Of a stretch of DNA of 64,000 bases, positions 45,718 to 54,542 are shown in pieces. The stretch spans positions 2,604,001 through 2,668,000 of the forward strand of contig NZ_CP066370.1 of NCBI RefSeq assembly GCF_016406325.1. Direction: 5' to 3'. A program made the position numbers and the translations under genes. The stretch comes from Shewanella putrefaciens (GTDB lineage Bacteria; Pseudomonadota; Gammaproteobacteria; Enterobacterales; Shewanellaceae). How positions within the stretch are numbered: the stretch's first letter is position 1; every line of letters begins with the position of its first letter. The notes beneath the pieces were generated by a model. The model did not search any database, was not told the origin of the DNA, and saw nothing but the letters and a program-made list of their open reading frames with translations.

Positions 45718-46798
45718 ATGCCGTTCTATCATACACCTCGCAATATAAGCGCCTTCGATGCTAAATTTGAAGCTCAAAAAATCGCCTTTGGTCCCATTAG
45801 TTTTCAAGTGGCTCACTGCCTACTCAAGTTTGATATTTTGGCCACGATTGATAAAGCTGCTGAAGACGGGATCAGTTTGGCAGAGTTATGCCTATCCTCA
45901 ACACTCAGTGAATACGCCCTCAGTGTCTTACTCGATATGGGGTTAAGCATGGGGTTAATTTGGCGAAATGATTCAGCTTATGTGCTCGATAAAACAGGAT
46001 ATTTTTTGCTACATGATGATATGGCTGCTATCAATCTTCATTTTATCCAAGATGTTTGCTACCAAGGTCTGTTTAAGTTAGATAATGCCTTGCTCGAGGG
46101 AAAAGCCGCTGGACTCGACGTATTTGGTGATTGGAAGACGATTTATCCCGCACTAAAGGATTTGCCCCCCCAAAGCCAAAGAAAGTTGGTTTGCCTTTGA
46201 TCATTACTATTCTGATCATGCCTTCCCACAGCTTTTACCCTTAGTATTTGCCCACAACCCCAAACACTTAGTCGATGTTGGTGGAAATACCGGAAAATGG
46301 GCACTGAGCTGTTGTCAATACAATCCAGAGGTTGAAGTGACTATCATGGATTTTCCTGGACAGCTTGACGTTGCCTCTGAGCATGCCACAGCCCAAGGCT
46401 ATACCTCCCGTTTGCATACCTTTGCCACCGATCTACTGGATGAATCTAGCCCCTTTGTTGAAGGCGCAGACGCCTATTGGATGAGCCAGTTTTTAGATTG
46501 CTTCTCTAAAGCACAAATACTAAGCATCTTGCAGCGCACCGCCAAAGCGATGACCATGGATAGCCAACTCTTTATCGTCGAAACCTTTTGGGATAGACAA
46601 CCCTGTGCCGCTTCAGCCTATTGTGTCAATGCTACTAGCCTCTATTTCAGTGCAATAGCGAATGGCAATAGCCGTATGTACCACTCAAAGGATTTATTAA
46701 CCCTATTGCATCAAGCGGGGCTGTATGTCGATGAAGATATCGACAATCTCGGTCTTGGGCATACTCTGCTTCGCTGTAAGCTAAAACCAACTAAGTAA
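45718..46798 (+). pseudogene. SAM-dependent O-methyltransferase, frameshifted at C7
   Basis: Two frames (45718-46200 and the segment ending 46798) together encode one methyltransferase of about 360 aa. The N-terminal part is a winged-helix dimerisation domain (LLKFDILATIDKAAEDG, TLSEYALSVLLDMG). The C-terminal part is the catalytic domain with the SAM motif LVDVGGNTGKWAL. They join at the C7 run 46165-46171: with six C the reading continues as LPPKAKESWFAFDHYYSDHAF. As written, translation stops at 46198-46200. It may be a true pseudogene, a phase-variable tract or a sequencing error. Substrate unknown. Confidence 0.85.
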
Positions 46799-46929
46799 GT
46801 AAAACTTACTATACGAATAAATATAATCAATTTTATTTAACACAAAGGACGGATGTAAACTGAGGTCATTAAAACAGAACTCTCCATCGAGACAATGTTA
46901 AGTAACGTCAGTATTGAGAGGTAGTTAAA

Positions 46930-47934
46930 ATGACTTCAAAACGTAAACGCTGGACTGCACAAGCCGCTAAATTACCAAGCCCAATGGCAGGTTTAGCCCT
47001 TGCCATTGCGAGCTTAGGTTGGACCTGGGAGAATATGGTGCCCTCACTGAATGGCATGGGGCAACTGACAGGCGCACTCATCGGTGCGGTTTTGTTATTA
47101 CTGCTCACGGGGAAATTTCTACTTCATCCCAATATTCTAATCAATGAACTAAGCCACCCCGTCGTTGGCAGTGTGATCCCCACATTTGCAATGGCACTGA
47201 TGGTGATTTCAAAGATGCTAGGTCACTACGCCCCCAATGCAGGGTTAGCATTATGGCTTGTTGCCATCATTATGCATGTCATTTTTCTAGGAGCGTTTAT
47301 TTACTATCGCGCCATTGATTTTAAATTGGAACATATGGTGCCAAGTTGGTTTGTGCCCCCCATTGGTATCATAGTTGCGGCGGTGTCTTTTCCCTCACAA
47401 GGCTATCAATGGCTCGTTAATGCTATTTTAGTCTTTGGAATGCTAGCCTACCTCGTGATGCTTCCCCTTATGCTATACCGCCTTATTTTTTGTCAGCCAG
47501 TACCTGATGCGGCTAAACCCACAATAGCCATTCTGGCAGCGCCTGCCAGTTTATCATTAGCAGGTTACTTAACCGTATCCCAACAGCCTGCCATTGCACT
47601 GGTTGCATTATTACTCAGCATTGCGGTTCTGATGACGAGCATTATCTATTTAGCATTTTTTCACCTACTAAAACTCCCTTTTAGCCCAGGGTATGCAGCA
47701 TTTACTTTTCCTATGGTGATAGGTGCTACTGCACTCTTTAAAACTTCAACTTGGCTGATGCAATTTAGCGATTTTTTAGCATTAGCCATGTGGATAAAAT
47801 ATTTAGCAGATGTGGAATTAGTGATTGCCACTCTGGTTGTTATCTACGTCGCATTGCGATACCTAACGCACTACTTCCCTTATGAATATAAAACTAAAGT
47901 AGTTGAACAAATATCTACCATGGACAGTAAATAA
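46930..47934 (+). CDS. TDT-family (TehA/SLAC1-like) transporter
   Basis: 334-aa inner-membrane protein with about ten helices. LPSPMAGLALAIASLGWTWE, NELSHPVVGSVIPTFAMALMVIS, HMVPSWFVPPIGIIVAA, LAAPASLSLAGYL and YAAFTFPMVIGATALFK follow the tellurite-resistance/dicarboxylate (TDT) transporter pattern, which includes TehA and plant SLAC1 anion channels. Probably an anion channel or exporter; substrate not predictable. The ATG is preceded by GAGAGG. Apparently monocistronic. Confidence 0.88.
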   Translation: MTSKRKRWTAQAAKLPSPMAGLALAIASLGWTWENMVPSLNGMGQLTGALIGAVLLLLLTGKFLLHPNILINELSHPVVGSVIPTFAMALMVISKMLGHYAPNAGLALWLVAIIMHVIFLGAFIYYRAIDFKLEHMVPSWFVPPIGIIVAAVSFPSQGYQWLVNAILVFGMLAYLVMLPLMLYRLIFCQPVPDAAKPTIAILAAPASLSLAGYLTVSQQPAIALVALLLSIAVLMTSIIYLAFFHLLKLPFSPGYAAFTFPMVIGATALFKTSTWLMQFSDFLALAMWIKYLADVELVIATLVVIYVALRYLTHYFPYEYKTKVVEQISTMDSK

Positions 47935-48633
47935 GTGTCGATAACAATATTGAGTTAGATTTGTTGCAAAGCAATGCCACTATATCTGATAACTTCTTAT
48001 CACTCATGCCTAGTTATGATATTAAAAATAGGCTAAAGATGAATAAGTATTCACATTAAAATAAAGTTAAACAGAGTGGCATTGCGTATAATATTTGATT
48101 GCAATTAATCCTTAGTTTTATTTAAAGCAGCACTATGTGAAAACATCAACAAACCAAACAAAGACAACAAATCAAACCGTACACCACCACTAATTAACAG
48201 CAGCAAGAAAAACAGTATTACATTCGATATATACAAAAATTTAAATATATAAATATTTTTAGCAAAAAATGTAAAAAAGTATGATTTCAAGCCAGCCAAC
48301 AACAACACTTGCACCAAACAATAAATAAACAATAAAATTGAACATTTGAAACAATTAATCATCAAAGTCGCACAAATATAAACAACAGCAACATATCTTA
48401 ACATGCAAATGTATCTATTAAACATCCAAAATCACTTTTACCGACCACCCCTCCTTAAAAACACTTCAAACAAACAAACTTGCAACATTATTATCTAAAT
48501 TTACAATGTTGCACTTGTTATTTTCTTGTGGTTATATCCTGAGCCTAATTAAATGGAATACTGATTTATTACATAAGTAACCATTTAAGAAGAAAAATAA
48601 AAATTAAATAAACAAGTGTTAAGGGAGAATAAA
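47935..48633. other. A/T-rich intergenic region before the TonB-dependent receptor
   Basis: About 700 bp, noticeably richer in A/T than the surroundings. It contains one doubtful minus-strand frame (48105-48425) and the leader of the receptor gene. No insertion-sequence ends were recognised. Confidence 0.5.
48105..48425 (-). CDS. Doubtful small hydrophobic protein
   Basis: A 106-codon frame rich in F, L, I and C with possible membrane helices. It lacks a clear ribosome-binding site and family motifs, and lies in very A/T-rich DNA where hydrophobic frames arise by chance. It is recorded because nothing else occupies the region. Confidence 0.25.
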   Translation of the reverse strand: MFNRYICMLRYVAVVYICATLMINCFKCSILLFIYCLVQVLLLAGLKSYFFTFFAKNIYIFKFLYISNVILFFLLLLISGGVRFDLLSLFGLLMFSHSAALNKTKD

Positions 48634-51534
48634 ATGCGCGCGAATTCTACATTAGCCAAAGCGGTTCGCTTTGCGTTAATAAGCGGTGCTACTACTGCAG
48701 TATTATCGACATCGGTTGCTATTGCTGCTGAAGATGGAGCAAAAGTTGAACGTATCGAAGTCACAGGTTCTCGTATAATCAGAGAAGGGGCGATCGCTCC
48801 AACTCCTGTAACGGTCATTACTGGCGATGAACTCTTATCAACAGGCGTAACCAATATTGGTGAGGCACTGAACCAATTACCCGCCTTAGGCAACACCTAT
48901 TCCTTAGCCAACTCAGGTCGCTTTATCGGTACATCAGGCTTAAACCTTTTAGATTTAAGAAGCATGGGTACTGACAGAACTCTTGTACTCGTAAACGGTA
49001 AGCGCCATGTTGCCAGTTCTGCAGGAACGTCTTCAGTAGATGTCAATACTATCCCTAGTGTCTGGATTGAAAAGGTCGAAGTTATTACTGGTGGGGCATC
49101 AGCAATTTATGGTGCAGATGCTGTTACTGGTGTTGTAAACTTTATTTTGAAAAAAGATGTAGAAGGATTGGATGTTTCCGCCACTAAAGGTTGGGCTGGA
49201 GATAATCCACTCTCTAAAGATCGTGTTGCATTATCCTATGGTACTAATTTCGATCAAAATCGTGGTAATGTCGCTTTTGCTGTTGAATATAGCGCACAAA
49301 ATCAATTAAAAGCATTCGATCGTGATGAAACATCTACCTCATTTACCAACCTAAAAAATACCAATCGCCCAATTGGCCCAGATGGTAAACCTATTGATTC
49401 TAATCATCCATCAGATCCTGATAAATATTACACCCCTAATGGTGGCCATTACACAATCAGTAATGCAGGAACCTTCTTCTTAGATGGCTGGAAAACTTTC
49501 AATCCAGATGGCTCATTACGCGATGTTTATTCTGGCCCTAAAGTAGATGGAATTTACTGTGTCGATTGTGATTATACAAACTTAAATCAGTTTGTGGAGT
49601 TACAGCCAGAATTTGAACGTTATAATATAAACTTCAAAACAAACTACCAGCTTAATGACAATATGAATGCGTATTTCGAAGCAAAATATGTCAATAGCCA
49701 AGCATCAAATGAAGGCCAACCTGCATTCTTCTTCGGTAGAGATAGTGTAAATATTTTAAAAAATACCGATGTAAAAATTGATAATGCATTTATTAGCCCT
49801 GAACTTGTGGCATTAATGAAAGCGAATAAAGATGCTCAGGGCAATCCTGCGCCATTAGACACCATCAATATTCGTCGTTTTATGACAGACCTGGGTCAAC
49901 GTATAGAAGATGATACCCGTGAAACACAACGCTATGTTCTCGGTCTTGAGGGCTTAGTTTTTGAAGATTGGGATTACGATGTATATGGTGTATATGGCCA
50001 AACAGATTTAGAACGAGTTAATAAAAACAACCTCGTGTTAGCTAATTATCAACATGCATTAGATTCCATCAATGTAGATGGAATTGCTGTATGTCGTGAT
50101 GAAGATGCAAGAGCTGCTGGATGTGTTCCTCTAGATATTTTTGGATTTGGAAAACCAAGCCAAGCAGCTATCGATTACGTTAATACGACTTCAACAGGTA
50201 CATCTGTCATCAAACAAACTGTCCTTGGAGGCTCTTTAACCAACTCGGCTTTATTTGATATGCCAGCTGGTGTAGTTGGTTTTTCAACAGGCGTTGAATA
50301 TCGTAAAGAAGAAAGTGAAATTTTCGAACCAGCAAATGCTGCAGGTACTTTCTTCAATGCGCTAGGTGAAGATAAAGGCGATTTCGATGTTAAAGAAGTA
50401 TTCGCTGAAGTCAGTGTGCCATTACTGGCTGATCTTCCTATGATTCGTCAACTTGATATGGAGTTAGCAGTCCGTTTTGCAGATTACAGCACTATCGGTA
50501 ACGCCACCACTTGGAAAGCGGGATTAAGTTGGGAAGTGAATGATGACCTGCGTATTCGCTCAACTTATTCTGAAGCGATTAGAGCTCCTAATATCAGTGA
50601 ATTATATGGTGCAGAGAGCCAAACCTTCTTCAGTATTGAGGATGCCTGTCGCACTAAATATTTAAATGACTTAAGTAATCCTGATATACGCAAGGCTAAC
50701 TGCGCAGCACTAGGGGTTCCTAGTGATTTTAACTCCGATTATGACTCAAAAAGAGTTGAGGGAGTTAGTAGCGGCAATAGAGCATTAGATCCTGAGGAAT
50801 CAAAAAGCTATACTGTAGGGCTTGCATATCAACCCAATTTCATCGATGGACTATCGATTACAACTGACTACTGGAATATCACGATTGACGACGCTATTAG
50901 TGCTGTAAGCGCACAAAATATCATCGATCGCTGTGTAGATTCAGCTTCAGGTATTAATAACGAGTATTGTGCATTAATAACGAGGAATCCAACAACAAAC
51001 GAAATCACATCCATTAGACAGTCATCACTCAATATCGCATCCTTAGAGGCTGCAGGTATTGACTTTGATATTGGCTATAACTTTGATGCATTCGGTGGGG
51101 ATTTCCGTACAAACTTAATTGCAACTCGTTTGCTTAAACGCAAAGACTATTCATTCCAAGATGATCCTAATGATTTTGAAGAATTAGCAGGAACTTTGGG
51201 CTATGCGAAGTGGCAAGCTAATTGGTCTTTAAACTACTCGATCGCCCAATGGAGCGCGAACTGGAGAACACGTTTTATTGATGGTGTAAGCCTCTACACT
51301 GACAAAGAACTTGCTCGCAATGCAAACCCAAGTAGCAATATGGAATATGGTGTTTATTTTATCAGCGATATTTCTGTGGCCTATGCGTTCGACTCTGGTG
51401 TGACCTTGAAATTTGGTATAGATAACGTGCTTGATCGCGACTTGCCATATGGAACAACAGGTACGAGTGCTGGTGCCGCAGCATATGACAACGTTGGACG
51501 TTTCTTCCATACAACGGCAAGCTTTAAATTTTAA
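48634..51534 (+). CDS. Large TonB-dependent outer-membrane receptor
   Basis: 966-aa receptor. A signal peptide ends near VAIA-AED (about residue 32); the TonB box region VERIEVTGSRI is near 38-48; the plug domain follows (TPVTVITGDELLSTG, LDLRSMGTDRTLVLVNGKR, GASAIYGADAVTGVVNF); then a 22-strand barrel ending in FFHTTASFKF. The long TGSRI-type receptors are abundant in Shewanella and often import peptides or polymers rather than iron. ATG 48634 is directly downstream of AAGGGAG; the frame opens six codons earlier at GTG. It ends next to a YfcC-type carrier, suggesting a linked nutrient. Confidence 0.93.
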   Translation: MRANSTLAKAVRFALISGATTAVLSTSVAIAAEDGAKVERIEVTGSRIIREGAIAPTPVTVITGDELLSTGVTNIGEALNQLPALGNTYSLANSGRFIGTSGLNLLDLRSMGTDRTLVLVNGKRHVASSAGTSSVDVNTIPSVWIEKVEVITGGASAIYGADAVTGVVNFILKKDVEGLDVSATKGWAGDNPLSKDRVALSYGTNFDQNRGNVAFAVEYSAQNQLKAFDRDETSTSFTNLKNTNRPIGPDGKPIDSNHPSDPDKYYTPNGGHYTISNAGTFFLDGWKTFNPDGSLRDVYSGPKVDGIYCVDCDYTNLNQFVELQPEFERYNINFKTNYQLNDNMNAYFEAKYVNSQASNEGQPAFFFGRDSVNILKNTDVKIDNAFISPELVALMKANKDAQGNPAPLDTINIRRFMTDLGQRIEDDTRETQRYVLGLEGLVFEDWDYDVYGVYGQTDLERVNKNNLVLANYQHALDSINVDGIAVCRDEDARAAGCVPLDIFGFGKPSQAAIDYVNTTSTGTSVIKQTVLGGSLTNSALFDMPAGVVGFSTGVEYRKEESEIFEPANAAGTFFNALGEDKGDFDVKEVFAEVSVPLLADLPMIRQLDMELAVRFADYSTIGNATTWKAGLSWEVNDDLRIRSTYSEAIRAPNISELYGAESQTFFSIEDACRTKYLNDLSNPDIRKANCAALGVPSDFNSDYDSKRVEGVSSGNRALDPEESKSYTVGLAYQPNFIDGLSITTDYWNITIDDAISAVSAQNIIDRCVDSASGINNEYCALITRNPTTNEITSIRQSSLNIASLEAAGIDFDIGYNFDAFGGDFRTNLIATRLLKRKDYSFQDDPNDFEELAGTLGYAKWQANWSLNYSIAQWSANWRTRFIDGVSLYTDKELARNANPSSNMEYGVYFISDISVAYAFDSGVTLKFGIDNVLDRDLPYGTTGTSAGAAAYDNVGRFFHTTASFKF

Positions 51535-51549
51535 TTAGCAGTTAGTAAT

Positions 51550-51577
51550 AAAAACGGCATCCTTGGATGCCGTTTTT
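51550..51577. terminator. Bidirectional terminator between receptor and yfcC
   Basis: Perfect 13-bp stem AAAAACGGCATCC / GGATGCCGTTTTT with a TT loop between convergent genes. Confidence 0.88.
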
Positions 51578-51642
51578 ATTCAGTTATATAGCGTTCATTA
51601 ACAATATTACAATCCTTTGTTATCTCTAAAACTAACTCAAAT

Positions 51643-53196
51643 CTAGCTAAATCCTAAATAGTGCGCACCAATTACTAGTACGCTTGAGACGAGCATCAGC
51701 AATAACATAAAACGCCACACAAATTTGAGCCAGTTGCCCCAGTCAACACGGCATACTCCAAGGGTTGCCATTAAAGAAGCTGAAGTCGGAACAATGATAT
51801 TGGTGAGCCCATCTCCCAGTTGGAATGCCAACACTGACACTTGCCGCGTCACACCAACAATATCTGATAATGGAGCCATCAAAGGCATAGTCAATGCGGC
51901 TTGGCCTGAACCTGAAGTCACGAAAAAATTAAATACGGACTGGAATAGCAGCATAAACCACGCAGATAACGCATCGGGTAATTGCCCTATTACACCACCA
52001 GCACTGCTTAAAATGGTATTTAGTACGCTCGGCTGGGTCGGTTCGCCACCACCTAGCAGCAATAATATGCCTGATGCGCAACCAACAAGCAGAGCAGGCT
52101 CTAACATTGTTTTAGCGCCCTCTTTAAAACTCTGTGCCACCTTGTTTAGCGTCATCCCATTGAGGTTAAAAATCGAGCCAATCACGCCCGCGACTATTCC
52201 CATAGTAAAAAATTGACTCGCAATTTCGGGGATAAACCAAGCGTTGGCAACCACGCCCCAAATAACCCAGATCATAGTCAACACTAACGTAAGTAGAATT
52301 AAACCATCGCCAAGATTAAAACGGCTCTCAAGTTTTACATTGGCGTGATGCTCACGAAAAAATGCATCAGACTGATAACTATGGGATAAGGTAGGATTTT
52401 GCTGAATGCGATGGGCATAGCGCATCGTAAAAATAATGCCAAATAAGGTAAAGCCAACCCACATGGGAAAGCGGAAATCACTGCCGGATAATACTGGAAT
52501 ACCCGCAATACCTTGAGCAATTGCCACACTAAAAGGATTCATCCATGAGCTAGCAAAACCGATTTGGGTTGCAACATAAGTTACCATTACAGTGGTAATG
52601 CCGTCATAGCCTAAACGGATCATCAACGGACAGATAATAATGGCAAAGGCAATCGCCTCTTCTCCCATACCAAATACCGCGCCACCCAAGGAAAACAAGG
52701 TAAATATCACGGGAATAAACAATTTCTCATTACCGCGGGTTTTATCGATTAAGCGCAAAATGCCGTTATCAATGGTACCGGTAGCCATAACGACGCCAAA
52801 GGAGCCACCAATCACTAACATAAACATAATAACGCCAATCGCACTCCCCCATTTAGAGCCTGAGGTTAAGCCTTCGAAGGCAAAATTAAAAAATCCTACG
52901 CCACCTTCCCCTTTGAATAATGCAACTGGCTGTAACTGGGGCTCACCTATATCATCGAATTGATATGCAAAGGAGTTAGGATCAACCACTGTACGCACTT
53001 TTTGCACACCATCAGCCACATAATGCACCTCTTGTGTTTGGAATGAACCAATGGGAATGAGGTACGTGAGCAACCCTGCAACGAAAGCGACAAAAAAGAT
53101 GATCACTAAGGTATCGGGCATAACTAATTTACCCGAGAGAGATGTAGATAAAGAGGCATCGACAGCCTTAGTTGACTCAGTTGGAGGATTCGTCAT
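51643..53196 (-). CDS. yfcC: YfcC-family inner-membrane carrier
   Basis: 517-aa protein with about 12 helices. PDTLVIIFFVAFVAGLLTYLIPIGSF, VFGMGEEAIAFAIIICPLMIRLGYD, GFASSWMNPFSVAIAQGIAGIP, GCASGILLLLGGGEPTQPSVLN and SGSGQAALTMPLMAPLSDIVGVTRQ match the YfcC group of the C4-dicarboxylate/basic amino acid carrier superfamily. Substrate unknown. It is divergent from the LysR gene, which probably controls it, and convergent with the TonB-dependent receptor. Confidence 0.88.
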   Translation of the reverse strand: MTNPPTESTKAVDASLSTSLSGKLVMPDTLVIIFFVAFVAGLLTYLIPIGSFQTQEVHYVADGVQKVRTVVDPNSFAYQFDDIGEPQLQPVALFKGEGGVGFFNFAFEGLTSGSKWGSAIGVIMFMLVIGGSFGVVMATGTIDNGILRLIDKTRGNEKLFIPVIFTLFSLGGAVFGMGEEAIAFAIIICPLMIRLGYDGITTVMVTYVATQIGFASSWMNPFSVAIAQGIAGIPVLSGSDFRFPMWVGFTLFGIIFTMRYAHRIQQNPTLSHSYQSDAFFREHHANVKLESRFNLGDGLILLTLVLTMIWVIWGVVANAWFIPEIASQFFTMGIVAGVIGSIFNLNGMTLNKVAQSFKEGAKTMLEPALLVGCASGILLLLGGGEPTQPSVLNTILSSAGGVIGQLPDALSAWFMLLFQSVFNFFVTSGSGQAALTMPLMAPLSDIVGVTRQVSVLAFQLGDGLTNIIVPTSASLMATLGVCRVDWGNWLKFVWRFMLLLMLVSSVLVIGAHYLGFS

Positions 53197-53310
53197 AAGT
53201 ACGCCAGTTTTCTAGTGAATTTAAAGGCCGCACTATAAACCAATGCAAATAAAATCAGTACAAAATATCAATATGACTCCGCAAGGTTCCTCATTCTTTA
53301 CCTTACTTTT

Positions 53311-53328
53311 AGCCTATTATCATAGGCT
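53311..53328. promoter_or_regulatory. Palindrome upstream of yfcC
   Basis: AGCCTAT-TATC-ATAGGCT, exact 7-bp arms, 115 bp upstream of the yfcC start. Possible operator; no family assigned. Confidence 0.4.
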
Positions 53329-53493
53329 TTAAACCATATCGATAGCACTGCGGATACTTTGTATCTATTTGATAACAAAATGGCTTTACTCCACAGTTAA
53401 GGATAAAAAGTGAAGCATCTCTAAAAACTACACTGTTAATTTTAACTTTGCTTGTGAGCAACTCGACACGGCTCTAAAATCATTTCGTCGATC

Positions 53494-53510
53494 TATCAAT
53501 AAAATTGATA
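53494..53510. promoter_or_regulatory. Candidate LysR-type operator
   Basis: TATCAAT-AAA-ATTGATA is a perfect 7+3+7 palindrome containing the T-N11-A pattern bound by LysR-type regulators. It is 42 bp before the lysR-type start, so autoregulation and control of yfcC are plausible. Confidence 0.5.
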
Positions 53511-53551
53511 CTTTTCACACCCCCATTTTTCAGCTAGGAGCAAATAAACAC

Positions 53552-54463
53552 ATGAAGTACTCACTCAAGCAAATTGCCGTTTTCGATGCTGTTGCCAGCC
53601 TTGAAAGTGTGAGTGCCGCAGCCAGAAAACTTTCCATGACACAATCTGCAGTCAGTATGTCCCTCGGCCAACTTGAAAATTTACTCGGCCGTCCACTCTT
53701 TATACGTCAGGGAAATAGGCTCACATTAAGTCACTGGGGAAATTGGTTACGTCCAAAAGCAAGACGCCTACTACAAGATGCACAACAAATTGAATTAGGC
53801 CTACATGAACAACACTTAATCAGTGGTCGCTTTAAACTTTGTTCCAGCCAGACGGCTGCGGAGCATCTATTACCCGAACTCATCAGCAAGATTGATACGG
53901 ATTTCCCAGAATTACGCATTGAGTTGATGGTAGAAAACACCGACCATGTTGTTGACGGCTTACTCAACTATGAGTTTGATTTAGGGATCATCGAAGGACG
54001 TAACGATGATGTGCGTCTCCATCAAGAGCAATGGTTAGATGATCACTTAGTGGTTATCGCTTCTCCCCACCATCCCTATGCTCGTTATGAAAGCACGAGT
54101 TTATCGCAACTTGAACAGGCTAAATGGGTACTGAGGGAGCAAGGCGCAGGTACAAGACGTATTTTTGATGGTGCTATTCATGGCGTTATTGAAAAATTAA
54201 ACGTCTGGAAAGAATATGAACACGTCCCACTACTCAAGGCGTTAGTAAAGAATGGTCCCTATTTAAGCAGCTTGCCTTTTTTGGATGTTGAAAAAGATGT
54301 CGCTAATGGTGAACTCGTTATTCTGTCGACACCACAACTCAATATGAAACGGCATTTATCATTTATTTGGCGTACAGATTCAGGCGAAAATCCACTCAGG
54401 GACTGCGTTATCACTGAAGCAAGACGCTTAAGTCGTCATCGACAAATTACAATTAAACGCTAA
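53552..54463 (+). CDS. LysR-family transcriptional regulator
   Basis: 303-aa regulator. The winged helix-turn-helix is at residues 1-60 (LKQIAVFDAVASLESVSAAARKL, SMTQSAVSMSLGQLENLLGRPLF), followed by the periplasmic-binding-like effector domain (about 92-295; GRFKLCSSQTAAEHLLP, YEFDLGIIEG, WVLREQGAGTRRIF). The effector domain resembles the CysB/CbbR/YeiE group generally; ligand unknown. It is divergent from yfcC with palindromes between. ATG follows TAGGAGC. A terminator follows. Confidence 0.92.
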   Translation: MKYSLKQIAVFDAVASLESVSAAARKLSMTQSAVSMSLGQLENLLGRPLFIRQGNRLTLSHWGNWLRPKARRLLQDAQQIELGLHEQHLISGRFKLCSSQTAAEHLLPELISKIDTDFPELRIELMVENTDHVVDGLLNYEFDLGIIEGRNDDVRLHQEQWLDDHLVVIASPHHPYARYESTSLSQLEQAKWVLREQGAGTRRIFDGAIHGVIEKLNVWKEYEHVPLLKALVKNGPYLSSLPFLDVEKDVANGELVILSTPQLNMKRHLSFIWRTDSGENPLRDCVITEARRLSRHRQITIKR

Positions 54464-54491
54464 TACCTTTATACCGAAGCAAGAAAATGAA

Positions 54492-54523
54492 AACCCCGAA
54501 ACAACCCTGCTTGTTTCGGGGTT
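54492..54523. terminator. Terminator between lysR-type gene and focA
   Basis: Perfect 13-bp stem AACCCCGAAACAA / TTGTTTCGGGGTT with a 6-nt loop between convergent genes. Confidence 0.82.
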
Positions 54524-54542
54524 AAATTAACAGCGATCAAAC

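Larger units (their letters stand above)
53197..53551. other. Divergent control region between yfcC and lysR-type gene
   Basis: 355 bp with no gene. It contains two short palindromes (53311-53328, 53494-53510), listed separately. Confidence 0.6.

Noticed and set aside
48105..48425. Calling the 106-codon hydrophobic frame a confident gene
   Set aside because: Very A/T-rich sequence favours chance hydrophobic frames and no ribosome-binding site is visible; kept only at low confidence.
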